44,923 nt of DNA from an uncultured Alphaproteobacteria bacterium (GCA_902625365.1 CACOAX010000006.1:1-44923), one strand, 5' to 3'; numbered from the stretch's first letter, positions 17,284-26,643 are shown. A program made the numbers and translations. Notes: a model not told the origin generated them from the sequence alone.

Positions 17284-18183
17284 TTAGTTATTTGCAGCAA
17301 CTACAGCTGCCATAATTGATGCAAGTTTAGAATTTTTACTATCTGCTCTACTTGGAACCACAACTGGTACTTTACCACCAATTACTATTCCTGCCGCACA
17401 AGCATTCATAAAATAAACCATTATTTTGGACAAAGAATTTCCAGTTTCTAAATTAGGTACTAATAATATATCAGTATCACCAGCAACATCATTATTGATT
17501 CCTTTTATTTTAGCTGCTTCCTCAGAGACAGCATTATCAAAAGCAAGCGGTCCATGAATAAAAGCATTAATTTTTTCTTCTAGCGCAAGTTCCATAACTT
17601 TTTTGGCATCAACTGAACTTGGCATACTATCAATTGGATCTTCTGTACCTGATAAAATTGCAACTTTTGGTTTGTTAATGTTTAATTTATTACAAAACTG
17701 AACAGCATTTTTAAGAATTTGTAATTTTATATCAACTCTTGGTAAAACATTTAAAGCGCCATCAGTGATAAAAAGGGGTTTTTTAAGCTGCGGTGTAGTC
17801 ATATGCCAAATATGACTTAATCGTCTACCATCAAGTAAATTAAATTCTTTTTTTAAATAAGAACGCATTAAAATATCAGTATGAAGGTTCCCTTTAATTA
17901 TGATTTTACTTTTATTTTCATTAGACATTTGACAAGCAATTGAAGCACTATCCTCTTCATCTTTAGCCTCTACAATATTAAAACTCGAAATATCCAAATT
18001 TAAATTTTTCGCTGTCTCAAAAATTAAACTTTTATTTCCAATTAAAGTTGGATCGATAAGGTTCATATTTTTACCTTCAATTACAGCTGATAATATGCTT
18101 TCTTGATTGGGGCACACAACAGCTACGGATATATTTGGAGTCTCTAAAGCTTTACTTTTAAGATCTTCTGGTAATATGCTCAT
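17284..18183 (-). CDS. Phosphate acetyl/butyryltransferase-family protein
   Basis: This 299-residue protein has the phosphotransacetylase/phosphotransbutyrylase fold. Conserved regions include FITDGALNVLP, VAILSGTEDPIDSMPSS and the segment DILLVPNLETGNSLSK. The family exchanges CoA and phosphate on acetyl or butyryl groups. Its length matches the phosphotransbutyrylase branch rather than long Pta. It diverges from the aminotransferase/alanine-dehydrogenase pair. In sulfonate degraders a Pta converts acetyl phosphate made by Xsc to acetyl-CoA, but no Xsc gene is in this window, so that role is only a possibility. Another acyl-phosphate pathway is equally open. Confidence 0.82.
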   Translation of the reverse strand: MSILPEDLKSKALETPNISVAVVCPNQESILSAVIEGKNMNLIDPTLIGNKSLIFETAKNLNLDISSFNIVEAKDEEDSASIACQMSNENKSKIIIKGNLHTDILMRSYLKKEFNLLDGRRLSHIWHMTTPQLKKPLFITDGALNVLPRVDIKLQILKNAVQFCNKLNINKPKVAILSGTEDPIDSMPSSVDAKKVMELALEEKINAFIHGPLAFDNAVSEEAAKIKGINNDVAGDTDILLVPNLETGNSLSKIMVYFMNACAAGIVIGGKVPVVVPSRADSKNSKLASIMAAVVAANN

Positions 18184-18225
18184 ATTTGGTGTTCTCTGTA
18201 TACCACTGCTACAATTTTTCCTATG

Positions 18226-18251
18226 ATATTTCTTTATTGTGTAAGAAATAT
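18226..18251. promoter_or_regulatory. Inverted repeat in a divergent promoter region (candidate operator)
   Basis: Arms ATATTTCTT (18226-18234) and AAGAAATAT (18243-18251) form a perfect 9-base inverted repeat with an 8-base spacer. It sits in the 117-base gap between the phosphotransacetylase-family gene and the aminotransferase gene. This is where a shared regulator would bind, but no regulator gene is adjacent. The aminotransferase has a fair ribosome binding site (AAGGA, near 18293). A chance AT-rich repeat is possible. Confidence 0.35.
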
Positions 18252-18300
18252 TCTTTGATTTATCGATAATTTCATATACTCAATCTCTAATAAGGAAAAA

Positions 18301-19641
18301 ATGGATTTAGAAAAAAGAACAGAAATACCTAATTCGTTAGAAGAACATTGGATGCCATTCACATCTAATAGAGACTACAAAAATAGTCCAAGATTAATGG
18401 TTAAAGCTGAAGGTGTTTATTATACTGATCATTATGGAGACAAATTAATTGATGCAAGCTCTGGATTATTTTGTAGTCCAGCAGGTCATTCAAGACCTGA
18501 AATAAGAGAAGCTGTATCAAATCAATTAGAACAATTAGATTATGTTCAGCCGTTTCAACAAGGTTTTGGCGGCTCATTCGATTTAGCAAGAAAAGTTTCT
18601 AAACATACACCAGAAGATTTAAATAAAATCTTTTTTACAATTTGTGGTTCTTCTGCTGTTGAAACAGCAATTAAAACTGCAATAGCATATTTTAAAGCAA
18701 AGGGTGAGGGTCATCGATCACATATTGTAGGAAGAGAAAGAGGTTATCATGGAATGAACATTGGAGGTATTTCTGTTGGAGGTATGATTGCAAATAGAAA
18801 AACTTTCTCGAATATTCTTATGCCAAATGTTCATCATCTAAGACACACACATTTACCTGAAAACTTATTTGTAAAAGGTGAGCCAGAAACAGGAGCAGAC
18901 CTTGCAGATGATTTAGAGAGAATTGCAGGTAACATTGGTGCAGAAAATATTGCTGCATGTATTGTTGAGCCTGTAGCAGGTTCGACAGGAACTTTAGTTC
19001 CACCAAAAGGTTATCTAAAAAGACTTAGAGAAATATGTGATAAACATGGAATACTTTTAATTTTTGATGAAGTAATTACTGGTTGGGGAAGAATGGGAGC
19101 GCCATTTGGAGCACAAGCATTTGGAGTATGTCCTGATATCATGACAATGGCCAAAGCTATTACTAATGGTGTTGTACCCTTAGGAGCAGTTGCTTCACGA
19201 GATCATATCTATGATACTATAGTTGAAGCATCACCTACAGGCGCTATTGAATTTTTTCATGGATATACTTATTCAGCTATTCCCGTTTCCATGGCAGCAG
19301 GATTAGCTATGCAAGATATTATTGAGAAAGAAGATTTATTTAATAGAGCTAAAGATATGTCTCCATACTTTTTAGATGGCTTATTTTCTTTAAAAGATTT
19401 GGACATCATTACTGACATAAGAGGATATGGAATGATGGGAGGAATAGATATTAAAATGGATGAGCGTTTAGGGAAAGCTGGATATGCTTGTTTTAAAAAA
19501 TTATTTGAAGCAGGATTAAGCTTAAAAGCAACTGGCGATTGTTTAATTGTTGCGCCACCATTTATTTGTGAAAAAAAACATATTGATGAGATAATTGAAA
19601 AGCTAAGAACTGGTATCTCAAATTATATGCATGATAGATAA
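18301..19641 (+). CDS. Omega-amino acid:pyruvate aminotransferase (class III, PLP)
   Basis: This 446-residue class-III aminotransferase has the PLP lysine at Lys285 (MTMAKAITNG) and the preceding cofactor segment LLIFDEVITGWGR. The start (LEEHWMPFTSNRDYK) and the sequence IVEPVAGSTGTLVPPKGYL closely resemble the beta-alanine/omega-amino acid:pyruvate branch (BauA type). It would move an amino group from an omega-amine such as beta-alanine, taurine or a polyamine product to pyruvate, giving alanine. Its stop shares one base with the start of alanine dehydrogenase (TAATG). That enzyme would regenerate pyruvate and release ammonium, so the pair is a deamination module. The donor amine is undetermined. 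Confidence 0.88.
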   Translation: MDLEKRTEIPNSLEEHWMPFTSNRDYKNSPRLMVKAEGVYYTDHYGDKLIDASSGLFCSPAGHSRPEIREAVSNQLEQLDYVQPFQQGFGGSFDLARKVSKHTPEDLNKIFFTICGSSAVETAIKTAIAYFKAKGEGHRSHIVGRERGYHGMNIGGISVGGMIANRKTFSNILMPNVHHLRHTHLPENLFVKGEPETGADLADDLERIAGNIGAENIAACIVEPVAGSTGTLVPPKGYLKRLREICDKHGILLIFDEVITGWGRMGAPFGAQAFGVCPDIMTMAKAITNGVVPLGAVASRDHIYDTIVEASPTGAIEFFHGYTYSAIPVSMAAGLAMQDIIEKEDLFNRAKDMSPYFLDGLFSLKDLDIITDIRGYGMMGGIDIKMDERLGKAGYACFKKLFEAGLSLKATGDCLIVAPPFICEKKHIDEIIEKLRTGISNYMHDR

Positions 19642-20756
19642 TGAAAATAGGTGTTCCATCTGAGATTAAGGCTCAAGAGTCTAGAGTAGGGCTTACACCA
19701 CAAAGTGTTAAAGAATTAATTAAAGATAAGCATACAGTCTTAATACAAAAAGATGCTGGTGTTGGTGCTGGCTTTTCTAATAGTGATTATGAATTATCAG
19801 GTGCAAAAATTGTAAATTCAGCTGAGGATATTTTCAATGATTCTGAAATGATTGTAAAAGTAAAAGAACCTCTAATGAATGAAGTAGCAATGATAAGAGA
19901 AAACCAAATTTTATTTACTTATTTACATCTTTCAGCAGCTCCAGAATTGACAAAGGGCTTAATTGATTCAAATTCAATTTGTATAGCTTATGAAACAGTA
20001 AGTGATCATAACAATAAACTACCCCTACTTGCTCCTATGAGTGCTGTTGCAGGCAGAATGTCAATACAAGCAGGTGCGTATTCACTTGAAAAACATAAAG
20101 GTGGAAGTGGTTTGCTATTAGGTGGCGCACCTGGAGTTTCACCTGGAAATGTATTAATTTTAGGTGGAGGTGTTGTAGGTGAAAATGCAGCAATAATTGC
20201 TACTGGTATGCAAGCAAAAGTTTTCATAGTTGATAAGTCAGAAAAAAGATTAGAAGAATTACAAGAAAAATTTGGAGATAAAATAGAACCACTGCACAGT
20301 GATAAAATAAATCTAAAAGATTATATTTCTGAATGCGATTTACTAATTGGTGGCGTACTTGTTCCAGGCTCTAATGCTCCAAAGATTATAACTAAGGACA
20401 TGATCAAAGAGATGAAAAGTGGATCTGTGATTGTTGACGTTGCTATTGATCAAGGTGGTTGTGTTGAAACAAGTAAACCAACAACTCATGCAAACCCTAC
20501 ATATGTTGTTGATGGTATTGTTCATTATTGTGTTGCAAATATGCCAGGTGGAGTTCCTAGAACTTCCACACTTGCTTTAAATGCAGTCACTTTACCATTT
20601 ATTCAAAAACTAGCCTCTAACGGTTTTAAAGATGCGTTAAAAAATGATAGAAATTTTATGAATGGTTTAAATATTTTCAAAGGTGCCGTTACATATAAAG
20701 CTATTGCCGATGATTTAAATTATGATTATGCTAATCCAGAAACTTTAGTAAATTAG
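19641..20756 (+). CDS. ald: Alanine dehydrogenase
   Basis: This 371-residue NAD-dependent enzyme interconverts alanine and pyruvate plus ammonium. It has the family start GVPSEIKAQESRVGLTP with the substrate-binding Arg, the lysine of VKVKEP (near residue 75), the histidine of YLHLSAAP (near 96), the nucleotide-binding GGGVVGENAA, and the aspartate of AIDQGG. Length is normal for Ald. It overlaps the aminotransferase gene by one base and is clearly coupled to it, so the likely direction here is oxidative deamination of alanine. Its stop overlaps the convergent MetE-core gene by four bases (TTAG). Confidence 0.95.
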   Translation: MKIGVPSEIKAQESRVGLTPQSVKELIKDKHTVLIQKDAGVGAGFSNSDYELSGAKIVNSAEDIFNDSEMIVKVKEPLMNEVAMIRENQILFTYLHLSAAPELTKGLIDSNSICIAYETVSDHNNKLPLLAPMSAVAGRMSIQAGAYSLEKHKGGSGLLLGGAPGVSPGNVLILGGGVVGENAAIIATGMQAKVFIVDKSEKRLEELQEKFGDKIEPLHSDKINLKDYISECDLLIGGVLVPGSNAPKIITKDMIKEMKSGSVIVDVAIDQGGCVETSKPTTHANPTYVVDGIVHYCVANMPGGVPRTSTLALNAVTLPFIQKLASNGFKDALKNDRNFMNGLNIFKGAVTYKAIADDLNYDYANPETLVN

Positions 20757-21802
20757 AAATTATTAGAAGCTTCTACCATTATCTTTAATTTTATTTTTGC
20801 CAAATCTCGAGGTAAGTGACCAAGACCACAATCAGGAGCAACAATTAATTGTTCCTTATCAATAAACTTTAATGCATCATTTATTCTAGTGACTATTTCA
20901 TCTTTAGTCTCAATTTGAGAGCTTGCAATTTTTATTAAACCAAAAATAACTTTTGTTTGATTAAAATCTTTTAAAAAATCTAAATCATTGTATCGATGAG
21001 CATCTTCAATAGAAACTGTATCTATAATTGACTGATCTAAAGCTTTACTAATTTTGCTATAAGAATCTAAAGGCGCTTTTGGATAGTTTACTGCATTTAA
21101 TTTGTCAGGATAGCCACAACAAATATGAGTAATTTTTTCAATACTTTGATTATTTATATCCTTAAAACATCTCTCTAAATTTTTGATTCCAAATTTCAGA
21201 GCATTTTCAGGTTTTCTCGCAAACAACGGTTCATCGACTTGAATATATTTACATCCTGCATCAACTAATCTTTTAATTTCTACATTAATGGCATCAGCTA
21301 AGTCTTCACCCATGTGTTCATCTGATTCATAATATGTATTCGCTATGGTATCTGTTATAGTCATTGGTCCAGGAATAGTAATTTTCAAATCCTTATTGGT
21401 TAAACTCTGATTTTTTTTCCACTCTTCAACTAAAAAAGATTCTTTTGCTTTAACTTTTGAAGTGATTGTTGGTAACCAGCATTTATAATTACCTGTTCTA
21501 GCAACTTTTTCTGAGAGATTTGTAAAATCAATTCCTTCTAAATATCTACAATGATAGTGAATATAGTTTTCTCTTCTAACTTCACCATCGGTAAGGATAT
21601 CAATACCGCATTCTTCCTGATCACTAATTATTTCTTTAGTAGCTTTATTAAATAACTCTTCAACATTATCGCCCATCTTTTTTATTTCATCTTCATAAAA
21701 TTTTGTTGGGTATTCAGTATCTGTACCACCAGAAGCATTAAACCAATCAGTTATTTTTAGGTAGCTTGGTTTTGGATAGGCGCCTATAACAGTCGTTAAC
21801 AT
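20753..21802 (-). CDS. MetE-core (cobalamin-independent methionine synthase C-terminal-like) protein, second copy
   Basis: This 349-residue protein is again only the C-terminal barrel of MetE. It starts with TTVIGAYPKPSY. The zinc site is complete: H226-x-C228 (HICCG), E266 (VSIEDAH) and C325 (APDCGLG). It is only distantly similar to the 6761-7888 copy, so this is an old pair rather than a recent duplication. It lies 7 bases downstream of the phosphonate-monoester-hydrolase-like gene and is almost certainly in one operon with it. That suggests a catabolic methyl transfer or a thiol-linked step on the hydrolysis product, rather than methionine synthesis. The true substrate is unknown. Confidence 0.85.
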   Translation of the reverse strand: MLTTVIGAYPKPSYLKITDWFNASGGTDTEYPTKFYEDEIKKMGDNVEELFNKATKEIISDQEECGIDILTDGEVRRENYIHYHCRYLEGIDFTNLSEKVARTGNYKCWLPTITSKVKAKESFLVEEWKKNQSLTNKDLKITIPGPMTITDTIANTYYESDEHMGEDLADAINVEIKRLVDAGCKYIQVDEPLFARKPENALKFGIKNLERCFKDINNQSIEKITHICCGYPDKLNAVNYPKAPLDSYSKISKALDQSIIDTVSIEDAHRYNDLDFLKDFNQTKVIFGLIKIASSQIETKDEIVTRINDALKFIDKEQLIVAPDCGLGHLPRDLAKIKLKIMVEASNNF

Positions 21803-21809
21803 ATCTTTA

Positions 21810-23345
21810 TTATTCCATTTTTCTGCTAAATGGTCCAGAATTTGTATTTACGCCTGAACTAGAAAGTTTTGTATTTGATAATTGTCGCTCCTGATGAATC
21901 ATGCGGTGACTTAATAATTTTGATACTAGTTCATGTTTTATATCTTGAAATTCTCTTATATTTGAAAGATCATTTATTTCCTTAGGATCCTTTTCTAAAT
22001 CAAATAATAAACTTGGTAATGAGGGAAAATGAACATATTTCCATTTATTATCTCTAATGACTGATAGATTACATTGTTCGGGTGCTAATCTTTTATCTTT
22101 AACAAATGAAGTACTTTCTCTAAAATCATAATCAAAAACAACATATTCTTTATTAGGTGATTTTTCGTATTTATAATTAATATTGTTCATCAGTGATTGA
22201 CCATTCCAATCAATGGGGATTTCACCACCAAGCCATTCTAAAATTGTAGGAGCAACATCTACCGATTCTGTTAAATGGTTAATTTCTTTTGGATTGTTTT
22301 GAGGCACATATATAAACAATGGAATTCTATAAGAAGAATCCCACCAACCTAATTTCCCCCATAAATTATTTTCATTTAACATCTCTCCATGATCACTAGT
22401 AAATATTATCATTGTATTCTCTTCTTGACCTGATTCTTTAAGAGCATTCAAAATTTTACCAATATTAAAATCAACTTCTGCGCACATAGCAAAATAGACA
22501 CTCATAATATTTTTGATATCTTGATCTTTTAAAAGATCATAATTAATTTCAGAGAAATTTTCTTTTAATAAAAATTTTTTACATAACTCTTCAAGTAGAG
22601 GGTGTTTTTTTGATAATTCTTTAAGTGAAATATCATTTTTAGAAAAATTAATATTATCTGGATTAAATTTACTGAACCATGGATCAGCTACATGAAAGGG
22701 CGGGTGTGGTTTTAAAAAAGATACATGCATAAAAAATGGATCTTTGACTTTTTTTAAATCGTTAACAACTTTGTCTGCTAAAAATGCAGTGTCTGAAAAT
22801 TCAGTTGGAATATAATATGGTTCATAAATATATGCTTGATCATCTTTAGGCTTTCTTCCTTTGTACAAATCTTCTGCTTTATTAATCTTAAAACCATTTT
22901 GATTAAGATGGTTAGCCCAAGCTTCAGGTTTTCCTCCAGGTAAAATACAACCATCATCAAATCCTTCCATTGGTGATTCATAAGTAAAATTTTTTTTATC
23001 TTTTGGATCCAAATATCTTGGATCCCATGAGGTGTCTGTGTATCCATAAAGACTTGGATTATAATTTAGTTTACGAACCTCTTTAGCGATATTTGTAAAT
23101 CTTTTATCAAGAGGCGCTCCATTAAAAACTGATCGATGAATAAATGGATACAAACCGGTTAGCATAGTTGTTCTTGATGGACCACAAGGTACTATTCCAG
23201 CAAAATGTGATTTAAAAACAACACTTTTTTTAGCAAGCTTGTCTAAGTTTGGTGTAAGAGCATGTGGATGATTTAGAAAACTAAAGCAATCAAAACGCCA
23301 TTGATCTGCGCATATAAAAAGTACGGATTTTTTAGATTTTTGCAT
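21810..23345 (-). CDS. Phosphonate monoester hydrolase / sulfatase-family enzyme
   Basis: This 511-residue member of the alkaline-phosphatase superfamily hydrolyses phosphate, phosphonate or sulfate esters. The formylglycine-type motif CGPSR begins at Cys54, so activity would need oxidation of that cysteine. Metal-site segments are the N-terminal ICADQWRFD and the later FTSDHGEML. The spacing and the C-terminal region (SVIRDNKWKYVHF, LFDLEKDPKEINDL) resemble phosphonate monoester hydrolases (PMH) more than arylsulfatases. No signal peptide is seen, so it is probably cytoplasmic and acts on an imported ester. No formylglycine-generating enzyme is in the window. It is first in an operon with the MetE-core gene. 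Confidence 0.88.
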   Translation of the reverse strand: MQKSKKSVLFICADQWRFDCFSFLNHPHALTPNLDKLAKKSVVFKSHFAGIVPCGPSRTTMLTGLYPFIHRSVFNGAPLDKRFTNIAKEVRKLNYNPSLYGYTDTSWDPRYLDPKDKKNFTYESPMEGFDDGCILPGGKPEAWANHLNQNGFKINKAEDLYKGRKPKDDQAYIYEPYYIPTEFSDTAFLADKVVNDLKKVKDPFFMHVSFLKPHPPFHVADPWFSKFNPDNINFSKNDISLKELSKKHPLLEELCKKFLLKENFSEINYDLLKDQDIKNIMSVYFAMCAEVDFNIGKILNALKESGQEENTMIIFTSDHGEMLNENNLWGKLGWWDSSYRIPLFIYVPQNNPKEINHLTESVDVAPTILEWLGGEIPIDWNGQSLMNNINYKYEKSPNKEYVVFDYDFRESTSFVKDKRLAPEQCNLSVIRDNKWKYVHFPSLPSLLFDLEKDPKEINDLSNIREFQDIKHELVSKLLSHRMIHQERQLSNTKLSSSGVNTNSGPFSRKME

Positions 23346-23425
23346 AATTACAACTGATTATTAATGTAATTAATCAATAAGAAATACACAATTTTTTTAA
23401 AAAAAATACAACAAAATTGTCAATA

Positions 23426-23448
23426 AATTTTGATAAAAAATCAAAATT
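23426..23448. promoter_or_regulatory. Inverted and direct repeats upstream of the family-5 transporter operon
   Basis: AATTTTGAT (23426-23434) and ATCAAAATT (23440-23448) form a perfect 9-base inverted repeat separated by five A. The nonamer CAAAATTGT occurs at 23412-23420 and again at 23442-23450, a direct repeat 30 bases apart. They lie in the 150-base gap between the divergent hydrolase operon and the transporter operon. They are candidates for a regulator site. No convincing -35/-10 pair was found, and AT richness makes chance repeats common. Confidence 0.35.
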
Positions 23449-23495
23449 GTTTACACGTAATACATACGATAAATTTATCTTATAGGAGAAAACAT

Positions 23496-25550
23496 ATGTT
23501 TAAAAAAATATTTTTAGCAATTGTATTTTCTATAGCTTCGTTTTCATGGGCTAACATAGCTGTTGCTGATGGTCATTGCCAGGGCATAACTATGAGTGAT
23601 ATGAAAGGTGTATCTGCTGGAGCTTATCCGCAGGTCTACGAACTAGCTGAATTTGAAAAAGCAGCAAATTGCACAATGCAGTTTTCAGAAAATCCAAATA
23701 TTGCTCTTATAAACGCAACTATAGTGGGTAACTCAGGCTTACCTAATGTAAATGATAGACTTCCTGAAGAACCATTAGTTGTTGTACCTTACGATTCAAT
23801 TGGTACATACGGAGGCACTTTCAGAATGTTATCTAATGCGACTGAAGCTGGAACTTCTGATTTGTTATCAACACGACATGTCAACTTTGTTAGGTATGCT
23901 GATGATTTAACAAATATAGTTCCTAATGTTGCAAAAGCATGGAAGTGGAACGATGATTTTACTCAATTAACTTTTCATTTAAGAAAAGGACACAAATGGT
24001 CAGATGGAGCTCCATTTACATCTGCTGATGTTAAGTTTTGGTATGATAATCTAATGATGGATTCCAATATAAGAGAGAAACCATATGATTATCTATTAGT
24101 TGGTGGTGAAAGAATGACTGTTGATACACCTGATGATCAAACAGTTGTTTTCAATCTACCATCTCCTAAACCAGGACTTCTTGCACACTTTGCTACAAGC
24201 TATTGTCAAGGTTTTGCACCTAAGCATCATTTAGGTCAATTCCATCCTGACGTAAATTCCAGTGCAGATAGCCTAGCTCAAGCTGCAGGTTTTGAAAACG
24301 GTTATGCAGTACTAGCTGCTTATTATGGAAATTCATGTTGGACAGATACGCCATCACCTTTGTTAGCGAGTCCTAATGAAGTGGCTAATCTTCCATCTGC
24401 TGTTTATCCATCTTTAGAATCTTTTGTAACTATTGAAGATACAACTGAAGGTAGAGTATATGCTGCAAACCCATATTTCCATATGGTTGACACAGCAGGA
24501 AATCAATTACCTTACATTGATTATCAGAATGAAAGATACATTAATGAAAATGAGATTAGACTTCTTAAAATTGTAAATGGTGAAGTTGAGTATAAAGCTC
24601 AATCATTATCATTAGAAGGTGTTCCACAATTAATGGATGGATCTGAAGCTGGCGATTATACAGTTGATATTAAGCCAGGAATTTCATTTACAAATCTTGC
24701 ATTTAATTTGACTCATGAAGATATGGCTAAAAGAGATCTTTTTGGTAATCTTAAATTTAGACAAGCTATGTCATCTGCGATTAATAGAGATGAAATTAAT
24801 GATGTAATCTATTATGGAATGGGTCAGCCTCAACAATATGTAGCTTTTGCACCAGTAACTAGTTTTGCTGAAAAATGGACAGATCATTATACCGCTTATG
24901 ATCCTGATGCAGCAAAAGCTATGCTAGATGAAATTGGTTTTGTTGATAAAGATGGTGATGGATTTAGAGATCTGTCAAACGGTGATCAACTTGTAATCAA
25001 TTTTGATTTTGCTACACAAGGTGTTGGAGGAGGTGAGGTTGAACTTATTTCAAATGCTTGGAATGCTGTTGGAGTAAAAACTGTATTTAAGGAAGTTACT
25101 CCTGATGAAATGAGATCAGCACAATCATCAAACCAGCTTGATGTTTCAGCTTGGAATGTAAGTATGCCACTTCCATTAATTCTTGGAATGAACGAACAAT
25201 TTGTTCCTCCGTTTGGTGATTATTTCAATCTAAGAACGGGGATGCTATGGGCTGAATATATAGATAGTGATGGAGCTAATGGAGTTGAGCCTCCAGCATG
25301 GGCTTATGAAATGATTGATGATATCAATACATTCCAATCACTAACAGCAGGTACACCAGAGTCTGATGAAGTTGGTGGAAGGTTAGTTGCAAACTTAACT
25401 GGAAATCTAGTTTTCATTGGTACTGTAGCTGGGCCATATCCAATAGTTCATAGGAATGCATTAAAGAACTTTACACAGTTTAAGACTGCATCTTATGAGT
25501 ACTATAGAACTTACCCATATTTAGCACAACAGTGGTTCATATCTGAGTAA
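23496..25550 (+). CDS. ABC transporter substrate-binding protein, family 5 (peptide/oligosaccharide type)
   Basis: This large 684-residue periplasmic binding protein starts at ATG 23496. That start is chosen because TAGGAGA stands 8 bases before it and a signal peptide (MFKKIFLAIVFSIASFSWAN, ending near ANIAVADG) begins there; an upstream in-frame start at 23430 would bury the signal. Family-5 signatures include LTFHLRKGHKWSDGAPFTSA and FRQAMSSAINRDEI. The length is well above the usual 500-550 of DppA/OppA and fits the long group that includes oligosaccharide binders such as rhizobial AgpA. It heads an operon with permeases, ATPases and an aldose epimerase, and is followed by a terminator. 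The ligand is unproven. Confidence 0.9.
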   Translation: MFKKIFLAIVFSIASFSWANIAVADGHCQGITMSDMKGVSAGAYPQVYELAEFEKAANCTMQFSENPNIALINATIVGNSGLPNVNDRLPEEPLVVVPYDSIGTYGGTFRMLSNATEAGTSDLLSTRHVNFVRYADDLTNIVPNVAKAWKWNDDFTQLTFHLRKGHKWSDGAPFTSADVKFWYDNLMMDSNIREKPYDYLLVGGERMTVDTPDDQTVVFNLPSPKPGLLAHFATSYCQGFAPKHHLGQFHPDVNSSADSLAQAAGFENGYAVLAAYYGNSCWTDTPSPLLASPNEVANLPSAVYPSLESFVTIEDTTEGRVYAANPYFHMVDTAGNQLPYIDYQNERYINENEIRLLKIVNGEVEYKAQSLSLEGVPQLMDGSEAGDYTVDIKPGISFTNLAFNLTHEDMAKRDLFGNLKFRQAMSSAINRDEINDVIYYGMGQPQQYVAFAPVTSFAEKWTDHYTAYDPDAAKAMLDEIGFVDKDGDGFRDLSNGDQLVINFDFATQGVGGGEVELISNAWNAVGVKTVFKEVTPDEMRSAQSSNQLDVSAWNVSMPLPLILGMNEQFVPPFGDYFNLRTGMLWAEYIDSDGANGVEPPAWAYEMIDDINTFQSLTAGTPESDEVGGRLVANLTGNLVFIGTVAGPYPIVHRNALKNFTQFKTASYEYYRTYPYLAQQWFISE

Positions 25551-25568
25551 GGGATAAAAACATAAATT

Positions 25569-25602
25569 AAAGCGGCAATATCTAATTGCCGCTTTTCTTT
25601 TT
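25569..25602 (+). terminator. Rho-independent terminator after the family-5 binding protein
   Basis: An 11-base stem, AAAGCGGCAAT (25569-25579) pairing with ATTGCCGCTTT (25585-25595), has a five-base loop and a T-rich tail. It lies 18 bases after the binding-protein stop and 27 bases before the first permease. As in the sugar operon, it would make the binding protein more abundant than the membrane parts. Confidence 0.88.
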
Positions 25603-25629
25603 ATAATATTTCTAATATCAATAACTTGA

Positions 25630-26643
25630 ATGATTAACTTTATTCAATTTACTTTTACAAGAGCATTTTTAGCTTTCATAACACTTCTCTTAGTTTGTTT
25701 TATCGTATTTTCTTTAATGGAATTAGTTCCAGGAACATGTGCTGAAAGATATCTTGCATTTAAAAATACTCAAGGATCATCAATTACTGTTGAAGATATT
25801 AGAGCAGAAGAAAAAAGATTAGGTTTAGATAAACCATTTTTATATCGTTATGGAAAATGGGTATCAAATATTATTTTTAAAGGTGATTTTGGAGATAGCT
25901 GTATTCTAAGAATGAATATTAATGAATTGCTTAGCGGTAGATTTTTATTATCGCTAGCAATAGCAATTACAGCTCTTTTATTTTCTTATATCATAGCTAT
26001 ACCAGTTGGAATAATTTCAGCCACGACAAGATATAAATCAATAGACACAACTTTAAAATTTATAAGCTATCTTGGTATAGCATTACCAAATTTTCTAGTT
26101 GCACTATGTATTATGCTTTTTATGACAGTATACTTTGGTGACACGATGACAGGATTATTTTCAAAAGATTATGAAACCGCACCTTGGTCATATAATAAAT
26201 TTATGGATTTTCTAAGTCGTGCTTGGCTTCCAATTTTTGTCTTGGGATGGAACGCAACAGCTTTTGCTTTACAAACTGTTAGAGCATTAATGCTAGACGA
26301 AAATGATAAATTATACGTTATGGCCGCTAAAGCGAGAGGAATAACAGGTATGAGTTTATTATGGCGTTATCCAGCCAAACATTCTCTTGGACCTGTAATT
26401 AATTCCATTGGTTTTGATTTAAATAGAATTTTTAGTGCCTTACCAATAGTTGCACTGATATTAATTTTAACTGAAGCTGGCGCATTATTAATTGAAGCTC
26501 TAGCTAGATCTAATGATCAGCAACTTGCCGGTGCAATAATTTTCCTTTTAACGGCAACAATAGTATTCGTTAATTTTGTAACTGATGTTATTCTAGCAAT
26601 TATAGATCCAAGAATTAGAAAAGGGGTAATGGGTGGAGGTTAG
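25630..26643 (+). CDS. ABC transporter permease, DppB/OppB type
   Basis: This 337-residue inner-membrane permease of the peptide/nickel/oligosaccharide class has about six helices, the first at residues 7-29. The EAA-type loop is seen in LYVMAAKARGITGMSLLWRY followed by PAKHSLGPVI. It follows the binding-protein terminator by 27 bases. The next permease begins with GTG inside its last codons, an 11-base overlap, so both are one translational unit. It would form the channel with the 26633-27793 product. Confidence 0.92.
   Translation: MINFIQFTFTRAFLAFITLLLVCFIVFSLMELVPGTCAERYLAFKNTQGSSITVEDIRAEEKRLGLDKPFLYRYGKWVSNIIFKGDFGDSCILRMNINELLSGRFLLSLAIAITALLFSYIIAIPVGIISATTRYKSIDTTLKFISYLGIALPNFLVALCIMLFMTVYFGDTMTGLFSKDYETAPWSYNKFMDFLSRAWLPIFVLGWNATAFALQTVRALMLDENDKLYVMAAKARGITGMSLLWRYPAKHSLGPVINSIGFDLNRIFSALPIVALILILTEAGALLIEALARSNDQQLAGAIIFLLTATIVFVNFVTDVILAIIDPRIRKGVMGGG

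Noticed and set aside
23430-23495. Upstream start for the family-5 binding protein
   Set aside because: It would place 22 residues before a clear signal peptide, and the ATG at 23496 has a good ribosome binding site.
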